Shown here: piece by piece, positions 47,015 through 54,931 of the stretch
How the letters are laid out: each line of letters begins with the position of its first letter
Numbering within the stretch: the first letter of the stretch is position 1
The notes under the pieces: model-generated
Told to the model about the DNA's origin: nothing
The model's input: the letters and a program-made list of their open reading frames with translations, nothing else
Databases searched by the model: none
Translations under genes and position numbers: made by a program
Origin: Janthinobacterium sp. TB1-E2
GTDB taxonomy: Bacteria; Pseudomonadota; Gammaproteobacteria; Burkholderiales; Burkholderiaceae_D
Assembly: GCF_036885605.1 (NCBI RefSeq)
Contig: NZ_CP142523.1
Coordinates: 2,418,001 to 2,482,000 of the forward strand
Length of the DNA stretch: 64,000 nt
Direction: 5' to 3'

Positions 47015-47763
47015 TGCAGGCAAGAATGCGGGTGGCCATCGTCGATGACGAATTACTGGCGCGCAGCGTGCTGCGCGAATACCTGGCACGCCATGACGAT
47101 ATCGAGATCGTCGCCGAGTGCGCCAACGGCTTTGACGCCGTCAAGGCCATCGCGGAACTGGAACCGGAGCTGGTGTTCCTCGACATCCAGATGCCGCGCC
47201 TGGACGGTTTTGAAGTGGCCGAATTGATCGGCGCGAAGACAAAGTTGATCTTTGTCACGGCCTACGACCAGTACGCCTTGAAAGCGTTCGAATGCCATGC
47301 CCTCGACTATCTGTTGAAACCGTTCAGTGAACAGCGCTTCGACCAGGCGCTGGCCCATGCGCGCGCCAACCGCAGCACGCCGGCCGCGTCCACTGCTGTG
47401 CAAACGCTGGCGCGCGAGGCGGCCACGCGCGCCGCGCCCCTCGACCGCGTGCTGATCCGCGACGGCGCCAAGGTCCACGTCATCGCCAGCGCGCGCATCG
47501 ACTACATCGAGGCGCAGGACGATTACATCAGCATCCGTTCCGAAGGCAAGTCCTATCTGAAAAGCCAGCGACTGTCGGAGCTGGAAACCCAGCTCGATCC
47601 CGCCAAGTTCCTGCGCGTGCACAGGTCGTATCTGCTCAATATCGACGGCATCCGCCGCATCGAGGCGGCAACGAAAGACAGCCACGTGGCCATCCTGCGC
47701 GATGACACGCGCATTCCCGTGAGCAAGGCGGGCTACCAGAAGCTGAAGTTACTGGTTGGCTAG
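47011..47763 (+). CDS. LytTR-family response regulator
   Basis: Regulator of 250 residues. The receiver has IVDDELLAR, phospho-acceptor Asp near residue 58 in VFLDIQMPRLDG, and Lys in LLKPFSEQRF. A flexible Ala/Thr linker leads to a LytTR DNA-binding domain with IDYIEAQDDYISIRSEGKSYL and FLRVHRSYLLNIDGI. Start is ATG 47011 or 47014. The gene ends 15 bp inside the 3' end of the convergent helicase gene. Confidence 0.92.
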   Translation: MMQARMRVAIVDDELLARSVLREYLARHDDIEIVAECANGFDAVKAIAELEPELVFLDIQMPRLDGFEVAELIGAKTKLIFVTAYDQYALKAFECHALDYLLKPFSEQRFDQALAHARANRSTPAASTAVQTLAREAATRAAPLDRVLIRDGAKVHVIASARIDYIEAQDDYISIRSEGKSYLKSQRLSELETQLDPAKFLRVHRSYLLNIDGIRRIEAATKDSHVAILRDDTRIPVSKAGYQKLKLLVG

Positions 47764-50013
47764 CTGCACATCCCACCACGTGGGCAAGAGTTGCCGGATT
47801 TCCGGGCGCGAAAAACGGTCGTCGATCAGGTAGACGACGCCCTTGTCCGACTGCGTGCGGATCACCCTGCCGGCAGCCTGCACCACCTTCTGCATGCCCG
47901 GATACAGATACGTGTAGTCGTAGCCTGCGCCGAAGATGTCGCCCATGCGCTGGCGGATCTGCTCGTTGACGGGATTGATCTGCGGCAAACCCAGGGTGGC
48001 GATGAAGGCGCCGATCAGGCGTGCGCCGGGCAAGTCGATGCCTTCGCCGAACGCGCCGCCGAGCACGGCAAAGCCGATGCCGCGCGTGTCCAGGCCGAAA
48101 CGTCCGAGGAATTGTGCGCGGGCACTGTCATCCATGCGGCGCGGCTGTTGCCACAGGGGCACGTCCGGATAATGCTGGGCGAACAAGTGGGCCGTCTTTT
48201 CCATGTAGTCGAAGCTGCTGAAGAAGGCCAGGTAGTTGCCCGGCGTTTCCGCGTATTGCTTCGCCATCAGCTGGGCGATGGGCAGCAAGGAGGCGGCGCG
48301 GTGCTGGTAGCGCGTGGAAATCGTGTCGGCCACGCGCACGGACAATTGTTCCGCCTGGAATGGCGATTCCACGTCGACCCAGGCCGTGTCGGCCGGCATG
48401 CCCAGGGTGTCGCTGTAGTAATTCCACGGACTCAGGGTGGCGGAAAACAGGGCCGTGCTGTGACTGGCCGCGAAGCGTTCCTTGAGAAACGGTGCCGGCA
48501 CGATGTTGCGGATGCAGACGGTGGAGCCAGTGTCTGTTTTGCTGACGTCGAACAGCGAATGCTCGCCGAAACTTTCCGCCAGGCGGTTGATCAGCAGCAC
48601 GTCAAAGTAAAAGCGCTGCAAGTCCTCGTCCAGGGCCGTAGCGTGTTCGGCCATGTAGTCGCCGATGGCCGTGGCCACGCCTTGCAGGGCGCCAAAGAAT
48701 TTGTCGGGCAAGGCCGCATGCACGTGGTAATCGCCATCCTGCTCTTTCAACAAAGCCGTCCACTGGCGCGAGAGGCGGTCGAGCGGTTTTTTCAACGCTT
48801 CGGGAGCGAACTTGCGCAGCATCTTCAGGTCGATCTGCGCCAGCTCGGCCGAATACATGCTGCGCGCGCGCGACACCATATTGTGCGCCTCGTCGACCAG
48901 CACATTGACTTTCCAGTCGTGGACCAGGGTCATGCCGTACAGCATGGCGCTGAGGTCGAAATAGTAATTGTAGTCGCCGATGACGACGTCGCTCCAGCGC
49001 GCCAGCTCCATGCCCAGGTAGTAGGGGCAAATACCTTGCTGCAAGGCGACGGCGCGCACGGCTTCCTTGTCGAGGATCAAACCGCTGGCCAGGGCCACCT
49101 CGCGCGCCAGTGGCAGGCGGTCGTAGAAACCCTTGGCCAGCGGGCACGATTCGCCATGGCAGGCTTTGTCAGGATGTTCGCAGGCGCTGGTCTTGGCGCT
49201 CAATTCCAGCACGCGCAAGGGCAGCAGCGGGGCGCTATCCTTGAGGATGGCGCAGGCGTCGAGCGCCATCTGGCGGCCGGGTACCTTGGCGGCCAGAAAA
49301 AACAGTTTATCGAGGCCATGCGCGGCCGTCGCTTTCAACATGGGGAACAGGCTGCCCACCGTCTTGCCGATGCCGGTCGGCGCCTGCGCCAGCAAGCCGC
49401 AGCCGCGGCTGCTGGCCTTGTACATGGCTTCGGCCAGCTGGCGCTGGCCCGGGCGAAAGTCCGCATGGGGAAAGGCCATGGCCGTGAGTTGTGCGTCGCG
49501 GCTGGCGCGGTGCGCCATTTCCTGCTCGGCCCAGTCGAGGAACAGCGCGCAATGCTGTTCGAAGAAGGTGCGCAGCGCCTCGGCCGTGCACTCCTCGTGC
49601 ATGACGGTTTCCTTCTGGCTCACGATATCGAAATACACGAGCGCCACGCGCAGCATCGGCAAGTTCAGTTGCTGGCACAGCAAGTGGCCGTAGATGCGCG
49701 CCTGCGCCCAGTGCAACTGGCGATGGTTGGCGGGCATGGCGTCCAGTTCGCCCCGGAAGGTCTTGATCTCTTCCAGCTGGCGCCGCGTCGGGTCGTAGCC
49801 ATCGGCGCGTCCCCGCACGTGCAGGGGGCCGAAGTCGCCGGAAAGACTAATTTCACGCTGGTAATCATCGTCGCGCCGGCTCGTGACGGTGGCGTGGCCG
49901 GCCATGCCTTCCTGCGCCGTGGGCGACGGTGTGAAACGCAGGTCCAGGTCGCCTACCTTGGCCGTGAATTCGCACAGCGCGCGCACGGCGATGGTGTAAG
50001 TGTTGCTGCTCAT
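47749..50013 (-). CDS. XPD/DinG-like helicase with N-terminal PD-(D/E)XK nuclease domain
   Basis: Protein of 754 residues. The first 160 residues resemble a Cas4/RecB-type PD-(D/E)XK nuclease, with D71 (GRADGYD) and E82-x-K84 (EEIKTF) and a later Q-rich helix. The helicase part has Walker A APTGIGKT (211-218), four cysteines (278, 285, 290, 329) placed like the XPD/DinG iron-sulphur cluster, DEAH (374-377) and late motifs QAAGRVIRTQSDKG. A 5'-3' DNA helicase is expected. ATG 50013 overlaps the upstream nuclease stop (ATGA), so the two proteins are made together and probably act in one repair complex. Confidence 0.87.
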   Translation of the reverse strand: MSSNTYTIAVRALCEFTAKVGDLDLRFTPSPTAQEGMAGHATVTSRRDDDYQREISLSGDFGPLHVRGRADGYDPTRRQLEEIKTFRGELDAMPANHRQLHWAQARIYGHLLCQQLNLPMLRVALVYFDIVSQKETVMHEECTAEALRTFFEQHCALFLDWAEQEMAHRASRDAQLTAMAFPHADFRPGQRQLAEAMYKASSRGCGLLAQAPTGIGKTVGSLFPMLKATAAHGLDKLFFLAAKVPGRQMALDACAILKDSAPLLPLRVLELSAKTSACEHPDKACHGESCPLAKGFYDRLPLAREVALASGLILDKEAVRAVALQQGICPYYLGMELARWSDVVIGDYNYYFDLSAMLYGMTLVHDWKVNVLVDEAHNMVSRARSMYSAELAQIDLKMLRKFAPEALKKPLDRLSRQWTALLKEQDGDYHVHAALPDKFFGALQGVATAIGDYMAEHATALDEDLQRFYFDVLLINRLAESFGEHSLFDVSKTDTGSTVCIRNIVPAPFLKERFAASHSTALFSATLSPWNYYSDTLGMPADTAWVDVESPFQAEQLSVRVADTISTRYQHRAASLLPIAQLMAKQYAETPGNYLAFFSSFDYMEKTAHLFAQHYPDVPLWQQPRRMDDSARAQFLGRFGLDTRGIGFAVLGGAFGEGIDLPGARLIGAFIATLGLPQINPVNEQIRQRMGDIFGAGYDYTYLYPGMQKVVQAAGRVIRTQSDKGVVYLIDDRFSRPEIRQLLPTWWDVQLANQ

Positions 50014-51662
50014 GCTGCCGCCTGCCATTGCAGGTAGCACACGCTGACGGGCATGGCGTGCTCGGCGCAATACGCGATCCAGCGCAGCTGGTTGTCTTGC
50101 AGGCGGTCGCCCGGACCCTTGACCTCGATCATGCGGTAGCGCTGTTCGGCCGGCCAGAACTGGATCAGGTCGGGAAAGCCGCTGCGGTTGCTTTTAATGT
50201 CGAGCAAGATGCGCTCGAACGCCTTTTTCAAGTGCGCGGCCGGGATGCAGGCCAGCGCCAGGTCCAGCAAGCCGTCGTCCAGCACGTCCCAGCTGACGAA
50301 GGGCGAAACGATGCCGTGCTTGGCGGCAAGCGTGGCGCGGATGGCCGCGTGGTAGCTGCCGTCGCCCAGTTGCGCCAGGCAGGCGGCAAAGTCCTTGCTG
50401 CGGCGCTGGTAAAAATCGGCGCTGTGCAAGTCGGCCGGGCCACGGTGGAACGGGTGGAAGAAGGCGCCCGGCATGGGCTTGAAGATGGCGGGCCAGCACA
50501 GCAGGCCGAACAGCGAGTTGATCAGGGTGTTTTCCACGTAATACACGGGCGCATCCTCCCGCATCAGGTGTTGCTGCACCACGCCTTCCACGTAGCATGC
50601 TTGTTCAGGATAGGGCAGCAGCAGGTCGATGCGTTCCACGGCGGCGGCCGCGCTGGCAGCCTGTTTGGCATGACCCAGCTTGCGCCGCAAACGGGGCGCC
50701 ATGCGCAGCAGCAATTGCTGTTCCGCCTCGCTTTCCGGCGCGGCCAGGGCGATCGTCAAGCGTTCGTAGGCCGCTTGCGGCTGCTCGTCTTTTTCCAGCA
50801 CGCGGATGGCGCGGCCCCGCGCGCCCGGATAGCGGCAATCGGCGTAGGCACGGTAGGCGGCCGGCCAGTCCTGGCATTTTTCCAGGTGCTGGGCGATCTG
50901 GAAGCGCAGCTTGTCGCGCCGGCTGGCCAGCCAGGTATTGTCCTCGGACAAGGGCAGCGCAGCCAGTTCCTGCAGCACCTCGTCGGCCGGCGCGCTGTCG
51001 TTGTAGCGTTCGCGGCACTGGTGCAGCACTTCATAGTGCTCGATATCCTGGCGCGTGCGAAAGCCGCGCGACTGCGGCGAGAATTCCACTTTTTCATACT
51101 GGTACACGCCGAGGTCGGACAGCACGAATTCCGACCAGTCCTGGTGATAGTTGCCAAAGTAAATCAGGCGCAGGCGGTCGCACAGCACTTGCAAGCCGAT
51201 GCGGTACAGCACGTCGGTGCAGGCTGGATGCCAAGCGGAAAACGGTTTACTTTCCCCATGCTGCTCGCGCAAGGCGTCCAGCTGCTCGGCCTTGCGCGCC
51301 GCTTTCAGCGGGGCGGCGAGGGCGAAGGCCTGGACGATTTCTGCTTTCAGCAGCAGTTCGAACAGTTCATCGAGCGAGATCGCTGGATCAGCCTCGACCC
51401 AGCCCGTGGCCAGCAAGGGCAGGGCGGCCGCGCGCGCGTCGCCGATTTCCGGGTAATTGAGCTTGCTGGCGCGAAATAGGCAGCCCTTGCGCATGACGAG
51501 GCGCACGAACAGGGCGCGCGACGGCTGCGGCAGTGCGCTGAAGGCGGCGATGAACTGCGTTTCTTCAACGCTCAGCAGATCGGCGTAACGCGCGCTGATC
51601 CAGTTCAGCACGTCCTGGAAATTATCCAGATAGTACAGGGGATTTTCCAGGACTCTCAACAT
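50010..51662 (-). CDS. FAN1-type VRR-NUC nuclease
   Basis: Structure-specific nuclease of 550 residues. The C-terminal VRR-NUC domain (about 470-545) has NRSGFPDLIQFW with D498 and YRMIEVKGPGDRLQDNQLRWI with E513 and K515, the PD-(D/E)XK active site. The remainder is helical: an N-terminal SAP/winged-helix-like region (about 20-150) and a TPR-like middle. This is the layout of bacterial FAN1, which cuts flaps and resolves interstrand crosslinks. The first ATG is at 51662. A TTG three codons upstream is possible. Translation is coupled to the helicase downstream. Confidence 0.88.
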   Translation of the reverse strand: MLRVLENPLYYLDNFQDVLNWISARYADLLSVEETQFIAAFSALPQPSRALFVRLVMRKGCLFRASKLNYPEIGDARAAALPLLATGWVEADPAISLDELFELLLKAEIVQAFALAAPLKAARKAEQLDALREQHGESKPFSAWHPACTDVLYRIGLQVLCDRLRLIYFGNYHQDWSEFVLSDLGVYQYEKVEFSPQSRGFRTRQDIEHYEVLHQCRERYNDSAPADEVLQELAALPLSEDNTWLASRRDKLRFQIAQHLEKCQDWPAAYRAYADCRYPGARGRAIRVLEKDEQPQAAYERLTIALAAPESEAEQQLLLRMAPRLRRKLGHAKQAASAAAAVERIDLLLPYPEQACYVEGVVQQHLMREDAPVYYVENTLINSLFGLLCWPAIFKPMPGAFFHPFHRGPADLHSADFYQRRSKDFAACLAQLGDGSYHAAIRATLAAKHGIVSPFVSWDVLDDGLLDLALACIPAAHLKKAFERILLDIKSNRSGFPDLIQFWPAEQRYRMIEVKGPGDRLQDNQLRWIAYCAEHAMPVSVCYLQWQAAA

Positions 51663-51748
51663 GGGGGGCAATAGGGCAAGGTGAACGGTTTTACTGTGTT
51701 TATATACAGTTTAAACCTTCAGCCGCCGCTTGCCCAGTGATTTTATGT

Positions 51749-52453
51749 TCAGTCAGCCGTGCTGTAGGCAAAATAGCTGTCGAACTTTTCACAGGGAATC
51801 AGTTCTGCGCGCAGGCTGGCCAGTTCGATATCGGTCAGCAATCCCCGGTGCGTTTCCGTGCGTCCCTTCGGCAGCGCCACCTCGTAATCGATGATGTCCC
51901 TGACCAGCAAGGCGTGCAACACTTCGGCTTGCCGCGCCGTCAGGTAGCGCGCGTGCGTGCCCAAGGTTTTAGCCAGTTGCTCCTTGAATGCTTCGTCGCT
52001 GACGCCGTTGTACGTATCCTGGTCCGCCATGCTGTTCAACAACATGTGAACCATGAAATCTTGCAGGTTTTTCGCCAGGTACTGGGCTTCATTGTCGTCA
52101 TGCCACAGCAGCACGATGGGCATCTCGCCGTCTTGCGTGCTTGACGCGAAAAAGCAGTAGTGGTCGCCCGCGCCCGTTTGCGCAAACGGAATGAACTGGA
52201 AGGCGGGATCGATCTGCCGGTAATCGTCCGTATCCAGCAAGGTTTCGGCTTCCGCGGCGACGGCTTCGATGTTGAGCAATTCGAAATCGTCCGCATGCAG
52301 CAGCAGGGTGGGCCGCTCCGTCAAGGTGGGATAGACGAGCTTGTACCAGTCGGGCCCGTATTCGCCCACGGCCAGCATGCCGTCGCGCTCCAGCTGCCGA
52401 TACAATGCGGGATAGGTGAAGCCGTGCTGCTGTTCAATTTCTGACAGTGTCAT
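51749..52453 (-). CDS. SMI1/KNR4 (SUKH)-like protein
   Basis: Acidic protein of 234 residues starting MTLSEIEQQHGFTYPALYRQL, a typical SMI1/KNR4 N-terminus. PFAQTGAGDHYCFFASS and PIVLLWHDDNEAQYLAKNLQDFM follow, both characteristic of the fold. SUKH proteins often neutralise toxins, but no toxin gene lies next to it. ATG 52453 is preferred because the family signature begins right there and GGGG precedes it. It is divergent from the MFS gene. Confidence 0.75.
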   Translation of the reverse strand: MTLSEIEQQHGFTYPALYRQLERDGMLAVGEYGPDWYKLVYPTLTERPTLLLHADDFELLNIEAVAAEAETLLDTDDYRQIDPAFQFIPFAQTGAGDHYCFFASSTQDGEMPIVLLWHDDNEAQYLAKNLQDFMVHMLLNSMADQDTYNGVSDEAFKEQLAKTLGTHARYLTARQAEVLHALLVRDIIDYEVALPKGRTETHRGLLTDIELASLRAELIPCEKFDSYFAYSTAD

Positions 52454-52609
52454 GTTTGCCCCGTTCAACGTGATTCGTGTGGGCATGATAGCCGAGGCCG
52501 TGCCTCGCACGCTTCACGGCAGCAACGATGGACATCATTAATAAACATTTAAGTTTGCTTATGTGGCATGGTCACGTATGCTTGCCAGACTAACATCCGC
52601 CGAACCCGC

Positions 52610-53839
52610 ATGAAAAACATCATCCTGATTTCCGCCGCCTGCCTGCTGGCGCTGCTGTCGACCATCGGCGCCTCGCTGCCATACCCGATCCTGCCACCCC
52701 TGTTCGCGGCCGAGGCGCCGAATGCCTTCAACAATTTCCTGGGCTTGCCGTCCAAATTGCTGTTCGGCCTGGCGCTGACCATTAACCCGCTGGGCTTGCT
52801 GATCGGCTCGGCCTTGCTGGGCCCCTTGTCGGACCGCTATGGCCGCCGTCCCTTGCTGATGCGTACGGCCGTGGGCGCCGCCATCGGCCACGCCATCACG
52901 GCCTGGGCGCTGGTGATCCAGTCCTACCCTCTGTTCATCGTGGCCCGTTTCATCACGGGTTTGCTGGAAGGGAACGGCGCCGTGGCGCGCGCCATGCTGG
53001 CCGACCAGTTGACGGGGCCGCTGCGCCTGCGCGCCATGTCGTGGCTGAATGGCGCGTTTTACCTGGGCTGGCTGGTGGGCCCGATCCTGGCGGGCGCGAC
53101 CCTGCATTGGGGTGTGACGGTACCGTTCTGGATTGCCGCCGCCGCCCTGATGCTCGTCGCCGTGCTGGTGGCCGTGGGTTTACAGCGTGAAACGCCCTCG
53201 CTATTGACGACGTCGTGGTGGCAAGTGGCGCGCGACCGCCATTCGCTCAATTTGCTGCGCCATGAGGAGCTGCGCACCCTGTTCATCGTGCAATTGGCGT
53301 TTACGTGCGGCGTGGCCAGTTTTTACGAGTTCTATCCGCTGTGGCTGGTCGAGACGGCCAATTACCATGCACAGGAGATTGCCTGGGTGAATGTGGGCCT
53401 GTGCGGCACGATGACCATCACGTCCTTGCTGGCGGGCGGTCCCAGCCGCCATGCGCCGCTGCTGCGGGCCTGCTGGTATGCGTGCGGTGTGGCGCTGGCC
53501 GTAGGGATATTGGCGCTGGGTAATATCTGGGTAGGCATCGCCGCCATCGTGCTGTTCGGCATTCCGAATGCCCTGTACAACACGGTGATACAGGGCTGGT
53601 GCGCCGAGCGCTTCAGCGCGCACGGACAGGGCGCCGTGATGGGTTTGCTGGCCACGACGTTTTGCATCGCCAACATCGTCGTCGCCCTCAGCGGTTCCGT
53701 GCTGACCCTGATCGATACGCGGCTGATCCTCGTCGCAGGCGCCTTGTCCGCCGCCTGGGCCGCGTGGCGCATGGCGGCCTGGCGCCGCCAGCTGGACGGC
53801 GCCGTCGAGGCGAAGGCATGCCAGGATTTCTGCAGCTAG
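52610..53839 (+). CDS. MFS efflux transporter, TetA-like (DHA1)
   Basis: Twelve-helix major facilitator protein of 409 residues. Motif A in the loop between helices 2 and 3 reads GPLSDRYGRRPLLMRT, and the fifth-helix region has LNGAFYLGWLVGPILAG (motif C-like), which marks drug/proton antiporters. ATG 52610 (MKNIILIS) is chosen over an upstream in-frame codon because helix 1 begins there. The substrate is unknown. It is alone and divergent from the SMI1/KNR4 gene. Confidence 0.85.
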   Translation: MKNIILISAACLLALLSTIGASLPYPILPPLFAAEAPNAFNNFLGLPSKLLFGLALTINPLGLLIGSALLGPLSDRYGRRPLLMRTAVGAAIGHAITAWALVIQSYPLFIVARFITGLLEGNGAVARAMLADQLTGPLRLRAMSWLNGAFYLGWLVGPILAGATLHWGVTVPFWIAAAALMLVAVLVAVGLQRETPSLLTTSWWQVARDRHSLNLLRHEELRTLFIVQLAFTCGVASFYEFYPLWLVETANYHAQEIAWVNVGLCGTMTITSLLAGGPSRHAPLLRACWYACGVALAVGILALGNIWVGIAAIVLFGIPNALYNTVIQGWCAERFSAHGQGAVMGLLATTFCIANIVVALSGSVLTLIDTRLILVAGALSAAWAAWRMAAWRRQLDGAVEAKACQDFCS

Positions 53840-53910
53840 GCTCAGGCTATTTCGGGGGGATGGGAGGGGGCGAATACCGGACCCTGCCGGTGGATTCTTG
53901 TAGGTGGTAG

Positions 53911-53941
53911 GTCGGATTAGCGCGCAAGCGCGTAATCCGAC
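53911..53941. repeat. Hairpin repeat between convergent genes
   Basis: GTCGGATTA-G-CGCG pairs with CGCG-TAATCCGAC around a four-base loop. A further partial copy (GTCGGATTAC) lies at about 53958-53967. It sits between the convergent MFS and phasin genes and could end both transcripts. Similar TCGGATTA...TAATCCGA hairpins are common in proteobacterial intergenic DNA. Confidence 0.55.
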
Positions 53942-53970
53942 ATCACCATTAACGCCAACAATGCGTCGGA

Positions 53971-54582
53971 TTACTTTTTGGCAGCCTTCGGCTTGGCCGC
54001 CGGCGCTGCTTTTTCAGGCGCAGCAGTGGCACCGGTCGTGGCTTTTTCCGTGGCCTGCGCCACTTGCGCGCTGGCCTTGGCGATCTGCTCTTCGACGGTC
54101 TTCACGGCCTGTTTCGTGGCCTTGGTCACTTGCTCGTAGCCGAGGAAGGCATTGTCGATGGCGGCCTTGACGATGGCGACGGCGTTTTCCGAGCCTGGGG
54201 GCACGTTTTTCGTGACGTCGTAGATCAGGGCGCTCAGATTGCTTTTCGCTTCGGCCACGTGGGCTTCTGCGGCCGTGGTGAATTCCGTGTGGATTTCCTT
54301 GATGATGTCGTCGAGTTGCTGTTTATACGCTTTGGCGCCGGCCACGCCCGGTTGCAGCTGGGCAGCGGCGGCGGCCATGGCGGCCTTCGGATCCTTGGCC
54401 TGGCTGATTTCCTTGCCGGCGGCGATGCCATCCTCGATGCCGGACTTGGCGGTGGCCATGTTCAACGCCAGCACCTGTTCCACGCCTTGCACGGCCTTCG
54501 AGGTGAGGGTGTTGAAGGTCATCAGCTGGAATTCAAACAGGGCCTTGGTGGCCGATGCGAATTGTTCGGGATTCGTAAACAT
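53971..54582 (-). CDS. phaP: Phasin family protein
   Basis: Polyhydroxyalkanoate granule surface protein of 203 residues. The start MFTNPEQFASATKALFEFQLMTFNTLTSKAVQG is typical of betaproteobacterial phasins. Amphipathic helices and a C-terminal Ala/Lys/Pro tail (AAPAAKPKAAKK) follow. A strong GAGGAG ribosome-binding site precedes the ATG. It coats and organises PHA storage granules. No polymer synthase gene is near. A paralogue with a different role cannot be excluded. Confidence 0.9.
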   Translation of the reverse strand: MFTNPEQFASATKALFEFQLMTFNTLTSKAVQGVEQVLALNMATAKSGIEDGIAAGKEISQAKDPKAAMAAAAAQLQPGVAGAKAYKQQLDDIIKEIHTEFTTAAEAHVAEAKSNLSALIYDVTKNVPPGSENAVAIVKAAIDNAFLGYEQVTKATKQAVKTVEEQIAKASAQVAQATEKATTGATAAPEKAAPAAKPKAAKK

Positions 54583-54690
54583 GTGGTCTCCTCGGTTTGA
54601 ATAGATACGTTCTTATCGTTCCATACTCTTTCGACGCCGCAATGCCATCGCTTGCAATCAAGCCGGTGCCCCCGTGTGGTCATGGCCCCA

Positions 54691-54885
54691 TTATTTAACA
54701 AGCGCCGGTTTTTCGCAACGGCTATCTTTGTACGGTCCCGAGGCCAGTTCCCAGCCAAATCCCAGGGTCGATTGGGCGCACGACAGGGTGCCGTCGATCT
54801 TGCTGCGCCATTTGTACCAGGGGGCAGGTCCGGCCATTGCGCAGGCGCACACTGCCAGCAAGGCCGTGGCGATCAGGTATTTCAT
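54691..54885 (-). CDS. Small exported protein, 64 residues
   Basis: Begins MKYLIATALLAVCACAMAG, a clear signal peptide. A mature part of about 45 residues, PAPWYKWRSKIDGTLSCAQ... with GPYKDSRCEKPALVK, follows and contains two cysteines able to form a disulfide. A GGAG ribosome-binding site precedes the ATG. I do not recognise a function. It stands alone between the phasin and the sensor kinase. Confidence 0.65.
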   Translation of the reverse strand: MKYLIATALLAVCACAMAGPAPWYKWRSKIDGTLSCAQSTLGFGWELASGPYKDSRCEKPALVK

Positions 54886-54931
54886 GGGTGCTCCGAAAGA
54901 ATGCTTGCGGGCATTGTAGCGCGCTTGCCGT

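Noticed and set aside
47791-50037. 748-codon open frame on the plus strand
   Set aside because: Antisense to the XPD/DinG-like helicase. Long shadows are expected at this GC content.
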